64,000 nucleotides of DNA, taken from Plastoroseomonas arctica. GTDB lineage: Bacteria > Pseudomonadota > Alphaproteobacteria > Acetobacterales > Acetobacteraceae. The DNA lies in assembly GCF_018128965.1 (NCBI RefSeq), contig NZ_JAAEDH010000022.1, positions 27,029-91,028 of the forward strand, read 5' to 3'. Positions within the stretch are counted from its first letter, which is position 1; each line of letters starts with the position of its first letter. This document shows positions 52,276 through 61,600 of the stretch, in pieces. A program made the translations under genes and the position numbers. The notes under the pieces are model-generated. The model ran no database searches. It was given only the letters and a program-made list of their open reading frames with translations, and was not told the DNA's origin.

Positions 52276-53310
52276 TCAGGCGGAAGCGCGCGCCAGCTCC
52301 GCCATGCCATCCTCAAAGCGCACCTGCGGCTGCCAGCCAAGCCGCTCGCGCAGCGCCGAGCTGTCGGCTGTGATGTGGCGCACATCGCCGAGCCGGTACT
52401 GCCCGGTGACCTCGGGCTCGGGACCCGACAGCGCAGCGGAGAGCGCGCGCGCCATCTCCCCCACCGTGCGCGGCGTTCCGGAACCGACGTTGAACGCCGC
52501 CACGCCGTTCGTGTGCTGCTCGCAGGCGGCGACGGTCGCCGCGGCCACGTCGCGCACATGCACGAAGTCGCGCCGCTGCCCGCCATCCTCGAAGACGCGC
52601 GGCGCCTTCCCGGCCCGCAGCGCCGAGGTGAAGATGGCCGCCACGCCCGCATAGGGCGTGTCGCGCGGCATCCCCGGCCCATAGACATTGTGGTAGCGCA
52701 TCATCGCCGCCGACCCTCCGGTCACCCGCGCCCAGTTCGAGGCGTAGAATTCCTGCGCGACCTTGCTGCTGGCATAGGCGTTGCGCGGGTCGAAAGGCGT
52801 GTCCTCGCCGACCAGCCGCACGCCGAGCGGCTTGCCGCAATGCGGGCAGGGCGGTTCGAAATCGCCCACCGCCAGGGAGGCTTCCAGGCGCGGCGCCGGC
52901 GTGACCAGCCCGTGTTCGGCGCACAGCGCCAGGCCCTCGCCATAGACGACCATGGAACTCGCCAGCGTGAAGCGCCCGATACCCGCCCGCGCCATCGCGG
53001 CCAGCAGCACCGCCGCACCCGCATCGTTGGACGAGGCGTAGTCCGGCAGATCCTGCACATCGACGCCGAGACCCACCTTGGCGGCCAGGTGCAGCACCGC
53101 CTCCACGCCCACCAGCGCGCGGTCGCAGGCCTCGGCCTCGCGCACGTCGGCGGTGATGAGCTCCACGCCCTCGGGCGGCGTCCACGGTTTGCCGCGATGG
53201 ACGTCGGCGCGCAGCGAATCGAGCACGCGCACCGAATGCCCGCGCGACACAAGCTCGGCCAGCACGTGCTGGCCGATGAAGCCGGCGCCGCCGGTGAGAA
53301 GCACGCGCAT
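52276..53310 (-). CDS. NAD-dependent sugar epimerase/dehydratase with CPHC insert
   Basis: A 344-residue extended short-chain dehydrogenase. The NAD motif GGAGFIGQHVLAEL begins at residue 7, and the catalytic Y-x-x-x-K is in RNAYASSKVAQEFYASNW. An insert before it contains PPCPHCGKPLG, a Zn-knuckle-like C-x-x-C, and precedes the LVGEDTPFDP loop. It probably makes a nucleotide sugar for the two glycosyltransferases encoded just upstream on the same transcript (four-base gap to the GT2 gene). Confidence 0.87.
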   Translation of the reverse strand: MRVLLTGGAGFIGQHVLAELVSRGHSVRVLDSLRADVHRGKPWTPPEGVELITADVREAEACDRALVGVEAVLHLAAKVGLGVDVQDLPDYASSNDAGAAVLLAAMARAGIGRFTLASSMVVYGEGLALCAEHGLVTPAPRLEASLAVGDFEPPCPHCGKPLGVRLVGEDTPFDPRNAYASSKVAQEFYASNWARVTGGSAAMMRYHNVYGPGMPRDTPYAGVAAIFTSALRAGKAPRVFEDGGQRRDFVHVRDVAAATVAACEQHTNGVAAFNVGSGTPRTVGEMARALSAALSGPEPEVTGQYRLGDVRHITADSSALRERLGWQPQVRFEDGMAELARASA

Positions 53311-53313
53311 GGC

Positions 53314-54036
53314 TCAGGCCTTCGCTGTCAGGGGCTGGGCGCGGCGCAGCCCCGCCGCCAGGCGCAGGAAGGTGCTGCTGATCTTCCATGCGGCACTCAG
53401 CCCGGCCGCGAGGTTGCCCGAGACCTTCGACTCGCCACCGCGCCGCACCCGATGGTCGACGGGAATTTCGAGGCAGCGAAGCCGGCCGGCGGCGGCGCGC
53501 ATCTGCATCTCGAGGTTCCAGCCATAGGTCTGTTCCTGCATGCCCAGCGCCCGCAGGCGATCGACGCGCATCGCACGCAGCGGCGACATGTCGGTGAAGC
53601 GCACGCCATAGGCACCGCGCAGCAGCACCCCCGCGATGCGCCCCGCGAGCACCTGCTGCGGCGTGAGGCTGCCCGCCTCGCGATGGCCGCGAAGTCGCGA
53701 TCCCATGACGAAATCCGCCGTACCGTCGGCGATGGGGGCGACGACCGCCGGGATGAAGCTCGGCACGTCGGAGCCATCGCCATCGATGAAGCACGCGATC
53801 TCCGCGTCCGGGTCAATGGCGGCCACGCCGGCGGCGCAGGCCCGGCCATAGCCACGGATGGGCGCGCTCACCACGCGCGCACCGGCGGCGGCGGCCACGG
53901 CGGCGGTCGCGTCGGTGGAGCCGTTGTCGACCACGATCACCTCGTGCACACCGATGGCCAGCACGTCGCGCACAACATCGCCGATCGGCTCGGCCTCGTT
54001 CAGGCAGGGGATGATGACCGAGACTCGCGGAGTCAC
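53314..54036 (-). CDS. Glycosyltransferase family 2, DPM/DPG synthase-like
   Basis: A 240-residue GT2 enzyme. VSVIIPCLNEAEPIGDVVRD, VIVVDNGSTDATAAVAAAAG and CFIDGDGSDVPSFIP (metal-binding acid motif) are clear. MGSRLRGHREAGSLTPQQVL and DHRVRRGGESKVSG resemble polyprenyl-phosphate sugar synthases. Start is GTG 54036, overlapping the preceding stop as GTGA. The C-terminus is weakly hydrophobic and basic, without clear membrane helices. Confidence 0.86.
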   Translation of the reverse strand: MTPRVSVIIPCLNEAEPIGDVVRDVLAIGVHEVIVVDNGSTDATAAVAAAAGARVVSAPIRGYGRACAAGVAAIDPDAEIACFIDGDGSDVPSFIPAVVAPIADGTADFVMGSRLRGHREAGSLTPQQVLAGRIAGVLLRGAYGVRFTDMSPLRAMRVDRLRALGMQEQTYGWNLEMQMRAAAGRLRCLEIPVDHRVRRGGESKVSGNLAAGLSAAWKISSTFLRLAAGLRRAQPLTAKA

Positions 54037-54743
54037 GACGCGGCCCGCCGCTGCTCGACGAAGGCGCGGGTGCGCGGCGCGTCGCGCAGCGGCGTCGCGG
54101 CATCGGCGAAGTCCGGGTGCGCGCCGCCGAGCTCGGCTTCCAGCATTGCGTAGGAGGACGCGTCATCCACGTCGTACCAGGGCGCCAGCACCACGGGCTC
54201 CAGGCCGATCTCGCGGGCGCGCTCCATGGTCAGCGCGAAGACCACCTCGGTGCTCCAGGGGATGTCCTCGAACAGACGCGCATGCGGTGCGGCGAGACCG
54301 ATGAAGGTGTAGCCGCCGTCGATTGCGGGGCTGATCACCATGGGGTGCCCCGCGGCCAGCGCCGACACCGCATCGCGCAGCAGCGCGGGCGGCAAAGTGG
54401 GGCTGTCGGAATTGACCAGTATCGCGCCGTCATGGCCGGCGGCGAGCAGGTCCGCGGTGCCCTTGAGCAACCGCGCCCCGAGATCGCCCTCTCCCTGCAG
54501 CGTCAGCCCGAAGCCTGCCGGCAGCAACTCGCGCAGGGCGGACTCGGAGCCTTCCGGCGTGTAGACGGCGTGGCCGGTCGCGGGCGTGGCCTCTGCCACC
54601 TCCGCGATGGTGGCGGCGAGGTCGGCGATGAAACAGGCCGAGATCGCCGCGCATTCCTCGGGGCGTAACGGCGGCGACAGGCGCGTCTTGGATTTGCCCG
54701 GGCTCGGGGTCTTGCAGATGATCGCGACGGCGATGGGGCGCAC
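54033..54743 (-). CDS. TIGR04282-type glycosyltransferase (RSAM/selenodomain-associated 1)
   Basis: A 236-residue protein of the family annotated as RSAM/selenodomain-associated transferase 1. PIAVAIICKTPSPGKSKTRL is the diagnostic N-terminus, LVNSDSPTLPPALLRDAVSA and VISPAIDGGYTFIGL follow, and PWSTEVVFALTMERA is conserved. It is a nucleotidyltransferase-like or GT-A fold; its substrate is unknown. GTG 54743 is the only reasonable start. It begins the three-gene operon with GT2 and epimerase. No partner selenodomain gene is seen here. Confidence 0.85.
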   Translation of the reverse strand: MRPIAVAIICKTPSPGKSKTRLSPPLRPEECAAISACFIADLAATIAEVAEATPATGHAVYTPEGSESALRELLPAGFGLTLQGEGDLGARLLKGTADLLAAGHDGAILVNSDSPTLPPALLRDAVSALAAGHPMVISPAIDGGYTFIGLAAPHARLFEDIPWSTEVVFALTMERAREIGLEPVVLAPWYDVDDASSYAMLEAELGGAHPDFADAATPLRDAPRTRAFVEQRRAAS

Positions 54744-54777
54744 GGGGCAGGGGGTCCTGGGTCAGGGCGGCCCCGGC

Positions 54778-55926
54778 CTAGCCGAGGCTCGCGAGGGCGC
54801 GGTGGAGGTCGCGGAGCAGGTCGTCGGGGTCTTCGAGCCCCGCCGATAGCCGCAGCAGGTCGTCGGGGCAAGGCGAACCCGCACCCTCGATGGAAGCGCG
54901 ATGCTCGATCAGGCTCTCGACGCCGCCGAAGGAGGTGGCGCGCTGCCACAGCTCCACGCCGGCGGCGACCGCAATCGCCGCCTCCTCGCCGCCGCGCAGG
55001 CGCAGCGAGAGCATCCCACCGAAGCCGCCCTCCATCTGGCGCCGCGCGACCGCGTGGCCGGGGTGGCGCGGCAGGCCCGGGTAAAGCACCTCGGCGATTG
55101 CGGGATGGCCGTCAAGCGCCTCGGCCAGGAACTGCCCGGTGCGGCAATGCTCGCGCATGCGCAGGTGCAGGGTGCGCAGCCCGCGCGCGAGCAGCCAGGC
55201 GTCGAACGGGCTCGCGGCGGAACCGATCTGGGCGCGCAGCGCGCCGATGCGCGTCCACAGCGCCGAGGGCCTGGCCGCGGCGAGCACGCCGGCCACCACG
55301 TCGGAATGGCCGTTGAGATATTTCGTCGCCGAATGCATCACGATGTCGGCGCCGAGCGTGAGCGGGCGCGTCAGCACCGGCGTCGCCGCGGTCGAATCCG
55401 CACACAGGATCGCGCCCGCGCGATGGGCGATGCCGGCGACCGCCTCGATATCGGTGATGGTCCAGAGCGGGTTGGACGGCGTCTCGATCCAGACCAGCCC
55501 GGTCTCGCCCGGCCGAATCGCGCCGGCGACGGCGGGAAGGTTGGACATGTCCACATAGGTGATGGAATGGCCGTGGCGCGCGATGTCGTGCAGCCAGTCG
55601 CGCAGGCCCCAGAACATGATGGTGGGTGCCACGATGTGGGTCGGCGCCATGGCGGTGAACACGGCCGTCGCCGCCGCCATGCCGGAGCTGAACAGCAGCC
55701 CGGCATGCGCCTGCTCCATCAGCGCGACCTGCCGCTCGGCGTGGCGCACCGAGGCATTGTCGGCGCGGCCATACACGCTGCCGGCGCTGTAGCCATTGTC
55801 GGGATCGCGCAGATAGGTGGACGCCATGTCCATCGGCGGGAGTAGGGCGGTGCCCTGTTGCGGCGCGGGACCGATGCCACGGGCCGCGATGGAACGAGCG
55901 GTCACGGCGTGGCGGGGCTGGTCCAT
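54778..55926 (-). CDS. PLP-dependent trans-sulfuration enzyme (MetB/MetC family)
   Basis: A 382-residue Cys/Met-metabolism enzyme. The PLP lysine is in HSATKYLNGHSDVVAG, and GLVWIETPSNPLW, YGRADNASVRHAE and SFGGVESLIEHRAS are family motifs. It could be cystathionine gamma-synthase, cystathionine beta-lyase or a homocysteine-forming sulfhydrylase; the sequence alone does not settle this. ATG 55926 is used; the extra 26 upstream codons are not conserved-looking. It is divergent from purB across 227 bases, in which I found no recognisable riboswitch. Confidence 0.88.
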   Translation of the reverse strand: MDQPRHAVTARSIAARGIGPAPQQGTALLPPMDMASTYLRDPDNGYSAGSVYGRADNASVRHAERQVALMEQAHAGLLFSSGMAAATAVFTAMAPTHIVAPTIMFWGLRDWLHDIARHGHSITYVDMSNLPAVAGAIRPGETGLVWIETPSNPLWTITDIEAVAGIAHRAGAILCADSTAATPVLTRPLTLGADIVMHSATKYLNGHSDVVAGVLAAARPSALWTRIGALRAQIGSAASPFDAWLLARGLRTLHLRMREHCRTGQFLAEALDGHPAIAEVLYPGLPRHPGHAVARRQMEGGFGGMLSLRLRGGEEAAIAVAAGVELWQRATSFGGVESLIEHRASIEGAGSPCPDDLLRLSAGLEDPDDLLRDLHRALASLG

Positions 55927-56153
55927 GCGATCATCCTGGTCGTGCGCGGGCGCCGGGGCGTTGCGGCCCAGGTGTCGAGGCGGGGAACGCGGCGGCGTGA
56001 GCAAAGGTTGCGGCCTCCTGGATGGCTACGCCGATCCGGGTGACATGGTTACGCTGCGATTGCGGCACCTTTTGGAACAGGCGAGTATGAAACAACCGCG
56101 TCGGGAGGTGATCCTCTCTCCCGGCCTCGCACTGATCCGGAGCCGCACCGCCC

Positions 56154-57488
56154 ATGGTCCCCCGCTATTCCCGCCCGCAGATGGACGCGATCTGGTCGCC
56201 GGCTGAACGGTTCCGCATCTGGTTCGAGATCGAGGCGCTCGCGGCCGAGGCGATGGCGCAGCTCGGCACCATCCCCGACGATGCCGCGCGCGTGATCCGC
56301 GCCAAGGGCAGCCCACGCGCCGCCGCGATCGATGCGGCCGCGGTCGAGGCGATCGACGCGATCGAGCGCGTGACGCGCCACGACGTGATCGCCTTCCTCA
56401 CCTACATGGCGGACGGGATCGGGCCCGAGGCGCGCTTCATGCACCAGGGCATGACCAGCTCGGACGTGCTGGACACCGCGCTGGCCGTGCAGATGACGCG
56501 CGCGGCGGACCTGATCATCGCCGATCTCGACGCGCTGCTGGCCGCACTCAAGGCGCGCGCGATGGAGCACAAGTTCACCCCGACCATCGGACGCAGCCAT
56601 GGCATCCATGCCGAGCCCACCACCTTCGGCCTGAAGCTCGCCGGCCATTACGCGGAGTTCGCGCGCGACCGGGCGCGGATGATGGCAGCCCGCGCCGAGA
56701 TCGCGACCTGCGCGATCTCCGGGCCGGTCGGGACCCAGGCCAGCGTCGATCCGCGCGTGGAGGCGCATGTGGCCGCCGCACTCGGCCTGTCGGTGGAGCC
56801 GCATTCGACGCAGGTGATCCCGCGCGACCGGCACGCGGCCTTCTTCGCGGCCCTGGCCATCACCGCCTCGGGCATCGAGCGCCTGGCGACCGAGGTGCGG
56901 CACCTGCAGCGGAGCGAAGTGCGCGAGGCGGAGGAGTTCTTCCATCCCGGCCAGAAGGGCAGCAGCTCCATGCCGCACAAGCGCAACCCGGTGCTGAGCG
57001 AGAACATCACCGGCCTCGCGCGGCTGGTGCGCGGCTACGTGGTGCCCGCGCTCGAGAACGTGACGCTGTGGCATGAGCGCGACATCTCGCACTCCTCCGT
57101 CGAGCGGGTGATTGCGCCGGACGCGACCACAGCGCTCGACTTCGCGCTCAATCGCCTCACCGGGATGATGGAGAAGCTGGTCATCTACCCCGAGCGGATG
57201 CGCCAGAACATGGAGTCGCTGGGTGGGGTGGTGCACAGCCAGAAGGTGCTCCTCGCGCTGACCCAGGCGGGGATGAGCCGCGAGGGCGCCTATGCCGCCG
57301 TGCAGCGCGCCGCGATGGCGACCTGGACGACGCTCGGCGAGGCGGGTGCGCGCGACTTCCGCGCCCATCTTCTGGAGGATCCGGAAGTCGCGGCGCTGAT
57401 GGATGGGGCGGCACTCGATGCAGCCATGGACCCGGCGCGCGACTTCGTGAGCGTTGATGCGATTTTCGCCCGTGTTTTCGGTCCTTGA
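56154..57488 (+). CDS. purB: Adenylosuccinate lyase
   Basis: A 444-residue enzyme catalysing two fumarate-releasing steps of purine synthesis (SAICAR to AICAR and adenylosuccinate to AMP). It has the superfamily signature GQKGSSSMPHKRNPVLSENI with the catalytic Ser loop, the MHQGMTSSDVLDTALA and GRSHGIHAEPTTFGLK motifs, and a matching length. ATG 56154 starts MVPRYSRPQM, the normal PurB N-terminus. No other purine genes are adjacent. Confidence 0.95.
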   Translation: MVPRYSRPQMDAIWSPAERFRIWFEIEALAAEAMAQLGTIPDDAARVIRAKGSPRAAAIDAAAVEAIDAIERVTRHDVIAFLTYMADGIGPEARFMHQGMTSSDVLDTALAVQMTRAADLIIADLDALLAALKARAMEHKFTPTIGRSHGIHAEPTTFGLKLAGHYAEFARDRARMMAARAEIATCAISGPVGTQASVDPRVEAHVAAALGLSVEPHSTQVIPRDRHAAFFAALAITASGIERLATEVRHLQRSEVREAEEFFHPGQKGSSSMPHKRNPVLSENITGLARLVRGYVVPALENVTLWHERDISHSSVERVIAPDATTALDFALNRLTGMMEKLVIYPERMRQNMESLGGVVHSQKVLLALTQAGMSREGAYAAVQRAAMATWTTLGEAGARDFRAHLLEDPEVAALMDGAALDAAMDPARDFVSVDAIFARVFGP

Positions 57489-57579
57489 TCGCGATTTTAT
57501 GACCCTGGAACGGCCATCGTCACGCCAAGCTTTCGCCATGCTTGCGGTGTTCTATCAGGGTCGTTCGAAGGAGGTTTCG

Positions 57580-57819
57580 ATGTCCTGTTCCGTTTCGCTG
57601 AAGGTTCTCGCCGTCGGTGCCATGGCACTCGGTGGCCTCGCCCTGGTGCCGAGCGAAGCCTCGGCCCATGACGGGTGGCGCCGCCACCATCACCGTCACT
57701 ACGGCTACTACGCGCCGCGTCCGCGGGCCTATTACTACGCGCCGCCGCGCTACGTGTACGGCCCGCCGCCGCGCCCGCGTCACTACGGCTACGCGCCGCG
57801 GCCCTACTACCGCTACTGA
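57580..57819 (+). CDS. Small secreted His/Tyr/Pro-rich protein
   Basis: A 79-residue protein. A signal peptide (LKVLAVGAMALGGLALVPSEASA) is followed by a mature part of about 50 residues made almost only of His, Tyr, Arg and Pro (RRHHHRHYGYYAPRPRAYYY). The Shine-Dalgarno AAGGAGGT before ATG 57580 is perfect, so it is translated well. The His runs could bind metal; Tyr/Pro composition resembles cell-surface or cuticle-like proteins. Function unknown. Confidence 0.8.
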   Translation: MSCSVSLKVLAVGAMALGGLALVPSEASAHDGWRRHHHRHYGYYAPRPRAYYYAPPRYVYGPPPRPRHYGYAPRPYYRY

Positions 57820-57825
57820 ACGAGC

Positions 57826-57849
57826 GAGGCCGGGATCCGTCCCGGCCTC
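57826..57849. terminator. Bidirectional terminator-like hairpin
   Basis: GAGGCCGGGA-TCCG-TCCCGGCCTC is a perfect ten-base stem with a four-base loop between convergent genes. Neither side has a T-run. It reaches into the last codon of the MBL gene. Confidence 0.6.
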
Positions 57850-58495
57850 AGGCCGCGGGGTCGCCGCAATAGGGGTTGGTGCGTCGCTCCGCCCCAAAGC
57901 TCGACCCCGGGCCGTGGCCGCAGAGGAACTCGATGGCGTCGCCGAGCGGAAACAGCTTGGTGCGGATCGCGTGCACCAAGGCAGCGCCATCGCCATAGGG
58001 AAAATCGGTGCGGCCGACCGAGCCGCGAAAGATCACATCTCCGACAAATGCAATGCCCTGTGAGACCGATGTGAATACCAGATGACCCGGTGTGTGCCCC
58101 GGGCAGTGCCAGATCTCGAAGGGCGTTTCGCCTATAACGATGGTTTCGCCCTCCGCGAGATAACGCGTGGGTTGGACCGCGCGCATTCCTGTCAGCCCGA
58201 AGCGCGCGCCCTGTTCGGGGAGTGCCGCCAGTAGCGGGGCATCCTCGATGCCAGGCCCGAGGATCGGCACGCCGAGCGTTTCGGCAAGGTCCGCGGCGCC
58301 GCCCGCATGGTCCAGATGCCCGTGCGTCAACAGGATCTTGTCCACCGCGACGCCATGCTCGGCAATCGCGGCACGGATCGCGGGCACGTCGCCGCCGGGA
58401 TCGATGACCACGCCGCGCAGCGTCGCGTCGTCCCAGACCAGGGCACAATTCTGCTCGAAGGGGGTGACCGGGATCACGGCGATGGCGAGCGGCAT
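57848..58495 (-). CDS. MBL-fold hydrolase, glyoxalase II-like
   Basis: A 215-residue metallo-beta-lactamase-fold enzyme of the YcbL/glyoxalase-II-like branch. The metal motif is LLTHGHLDHAGGAADLAE (H-x-H-x-D-H), with WHCPGHTPGHLVF and FVGDVIFRGSVGRTDFP supplying further ligands and FLCGHGPGSSFG near the end. Thioester hydrolysis is the usual activity. ATG 58495 starts the conserved IPVTPFEQNCALVWD; upstream codons are not conserved. Confidence 0.9.
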   Translation of the reverse strand: MPLAIAVIPVTPFEQNCALVWDDATLRGVVIDPGGDVPAIRAAIAEHGVAVDKILLTHGHLDHAGGAADLAETLGVPILGPGIEDAPLLAALPEQGARFGLTGMRAVQPTRYLAEGETIVIGETPFEIWHCPGHTPGHLVFTSVSQGIAFVGDVIFRGSVGRTDFPYGDGAALVHAIRTKLFPLGDAIEFLCGHGPGSSFGAERRTNPYCGDPAA

Positions 58496-58614
58496 GCGGG
58501 CCTCTGGATTGCGTCGGCGCAGGGTGGCCTGGGCCTGGATGCGAGGGAAGCCGTCTTCATTAAATCTCAAGGGTCATCTGCGGAAATGGGCCATCGCACT
58601 CACCGAGGGAGACG

Positions 58615-61600
58615 ATGGCCTCTTTTCAGTTCTCCGTTCTCGCCGGCTCGACGTTCGCCTTCAATACCTTCAACGACCAGCTGGTCTTCGGGGCGAATGA
58701 CCTTGCGGGCAATCTGCGCTTCCTCGACAGCGCCGGCGGCCTGATCGTCAGCCATGGCGGGCAGAGCGTGACGCTGTCCGGCGTCACCTTCGGCGCGCTG
58801 CGGTCGAGCAATTTCGGCTTCCCCAATGGCGGCCAGGCGCAGTTCGACGGGTCCAGTTCGGACAGCCGCATCGGCACCGCCGCCTCCGACTTCCTCGGCA
58901 TGAACGCGGGCGGCAACGACACCATCCTGGGCGGTGGCGGCGACGACGTGTTCCATGCGAACGGCAACTTCACCGCCGCCGACATGCTCGATGGCGGCGC
59001 CGGCAGCGGCGACACGCTGCGCACCTATGGCAACCGCACGCATCTGCTGACCGCGACGTCGCTGGTCGGCGTAGAGCTGATCGAGCTCGCCTCGGGCAAT
59101 ACCCGCATCGACCTCGCCGCCAACACGGCCTCCTCGGCGACGCCCGCGCCGGGGGCGATGTTCACGATCGACGGGCGGGCGCTGACGGCGAACTGGTTGC
59201 GCGTCGAAGGCGGCGCCGAGATCGCGGCGGCCATGGCGCTGCTGGGCGGCGGCGCCGCGGATACGCTGGCCGGCGGTGGCGGCGGCGACAGCCTGCTCGG
59301 CGGCGTCGGGGAGGACAGCCTCGTCGGCGGCGGCGGCAACGACACGCTGCGCGGCGGGCTGGGCAGCGACACGCTGATCGGCGGCGCGGGGGCGGATGTC
59401 TACGCCTTCGACGAGGCCCCCGGCGTCAGCGCGCCGACGCTCACCGACATGATCGTGGGGTTCAAGGGTGCGGGTGTCGCAAGCGGCGACCTGATCGCGC
59501 TGCCGCAGGGCACCGCCTTTGCGATGCCGCTGCGCTTCAGCCTGGACCCCGTCCCCTTCGCGTTCACCGGCTATGGCGCCACCACGCCGCAGATGCCGGC
59601 CTTCATGATCGGCGATGGCTTCGCCGACGTGGTGTGGACGCTCGCGGTGGATCCGAACTACCGCTTCCTCGTCTGGGTCGACGGCAACGACAACGGCCTG
59701 TTCGACGCCACGGACATGCTCATCCGCGTCGGCCAGGCGGCCGGCGAGACCACGCCGCGCCTCGGGGTGGATGACTTCTTGGTCGATTTCGCCGGCTATG
59801 TGGGCTCCGCGGGCGATGACTGCCTGGTCGGGCGCGGCATCCAGGATGACGTAATCTACGGCATGGGCGGCCAGGACACGCTGGTCGCCGGTGCGGGGGT
59901 GAACGTGCTCGACGGCGGCGACGGGCAGGACAGCCTGCTCGGCGGCGACCTCTATGACGAGCTCTATGGCGGCGCGGGCGCCGACACGCTCGATGGCGGC
60001 GGCGGCGGGGATGTGCTGTTCGCCGGCATCCCCGGCATGCCGGAGCGCGAGGACGCGTCGACGCGCAACCTGCTCGTCGGCGGCGTCGGCGACGACCAGG
60101 TCTATGGCGGCAGCGGCACCGACACGCTGCTCGGCGGCGATGATGCCGACCTGCTCTGGGCCGATGCAGGGGCCGACAGCCTCGATGGCGGGGAGGGCGA
60201 CGACACGCTGTTCGCAGGCTCGGGCGGGGACACGCTGCATGGCGGCGCGGGCGTCGACCACATCTATGTCGACCTGACGCTCGGCATCGCGCTGTCGCCG
60301 CCGGCGAACATGGCGCTGCTCGCCGACCTCGACACGGCGGCGGGCGAGATCATCGCGCTCGGCGCCGAGGACGGGCTGCTCAACGGGCCGGCCGGCTTCG
60401 CGAGTATCGGCTTCGGCGGGCTCCTCGCGGCGCGCGATGTGGGGGCGCCGCCGGCCCCGGGGCTGGCGCTGCCGGTCACCGGCGCGGCGGACAATCCCTA
60501 CACGGTCTGGTGGGTGCCCGCGCTCGCGGGTGGAGCGCCGGCCGGCGGGTGGGTGCTGATCGACCTCGACCGCGACGGCCGGCTCTCCTCGCCGGATTTC
60601 CTGCTCCGCGTGCTCTCCGACGTCGCCGATCCGCGCGCGATGTTCGGCACCGCGCTGACCCAGAGCGTGCAGGGCAGCGACGCAGCCGAGCGGCTCGACG
60701 CCTACGCGCTCGGCGGCCATGTGCTCGCCTTCGGCGGCGCGGACACGGTGGTGGGCGCGGCCGGCTTCGATACGCTCGAGGGCGGTGCGGGCGCCGACAC
60801 GCTGCGGGGCGGCGGCGGCGATGACAGCATCGATGGCGGGACGGGCGCCGACACCATGCTGGGCGGCCCGGGCAACGACGCCATCCGCGTCGACGACCCG
60901 GGCGACCGCAGCCTGGAGAATGCCGGCGAGGGGGCGGACACGGTCTATGCAGCGGTGAGCCATTATCTCGGCGCCAATGTCGAGGCGCTGGTGCTGGAGG
61001 AGGGCGCGGGAGACCTGTTCGGCGTGGGCAATTCCGCCAACAACCTCCTCGTCGGCAATTCCGGCACCAGCCTGCTGATCGCCCATGATGGCGCCGACAC
61101 GGTGCTGGGCGGGGCGGGGCGCGACCTGCTGTTCGGCATGGTGGGCGACGACCGGCTGATCGCGGGCGACGGCATCGACTATTTGGTCGGCGACGTCGGC
61201 AATGACTGGATGGATGGCGGCAATGGTCCCGACGAGATGTACGGCCAGGCCGGCAACAACACGCTGGTCGGGGGTGGGGATTTCGCGACCGACATCCTGG
61301 TCGGCGGCAGCGGCAATGACAGCATCGACGGCGGCCCGGCATGGGACCTGATGTACGGCAACCAGGGCGACGACACCTTCTTCGCCACCCAGCAGGTGGA
61401 TTGGGTGTTCGAATTCCCCGGCGAGGGCCACGACCTGGTCATCGCGAACAGCCCGAACGGCTTCTACCTCTATGCCAACATCGAGGACCTGACGCTGGTG
61501 GGCAGCACGCCCTTCGGGGTTGGCAACGCGCTTGCCAACCGCATCACGGGGAACGCCCTGTTCAACACGCTGCTGGGCGGCGACGGGGCGGATACGTTGC

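Noticed and set aside
52143..52373. 76-codon frame in the convergent gap after the PRC-barrel gene
   Set aside because: It runs into the epimerase gene on the other strand, has no ribosome-binding site and no recognisable protein.
56072..56100. GGAAC upstream of purB as an EcfG promoter
   Set aside because: No CGTT follows at 16-17 bases; the housekeeping role of purB also argues against it.
55927..56153. Possible SAM or SAH riboswitch upstream of the trans-sulfuration gene
   Set aside because: The minus-strand leader was compared by eye with SAM-II and SAH riboswitch cores. It lacks their conserved pairing and A-rich elements; only short GC hairpins are present.
58600..61431. 943-codon open frame antisense to the RTX gene
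   Set aside because: It mirrors the repetitive GC-rich RTX codons, has no family motif, and the plus-strand RTX protein explains the region fully.
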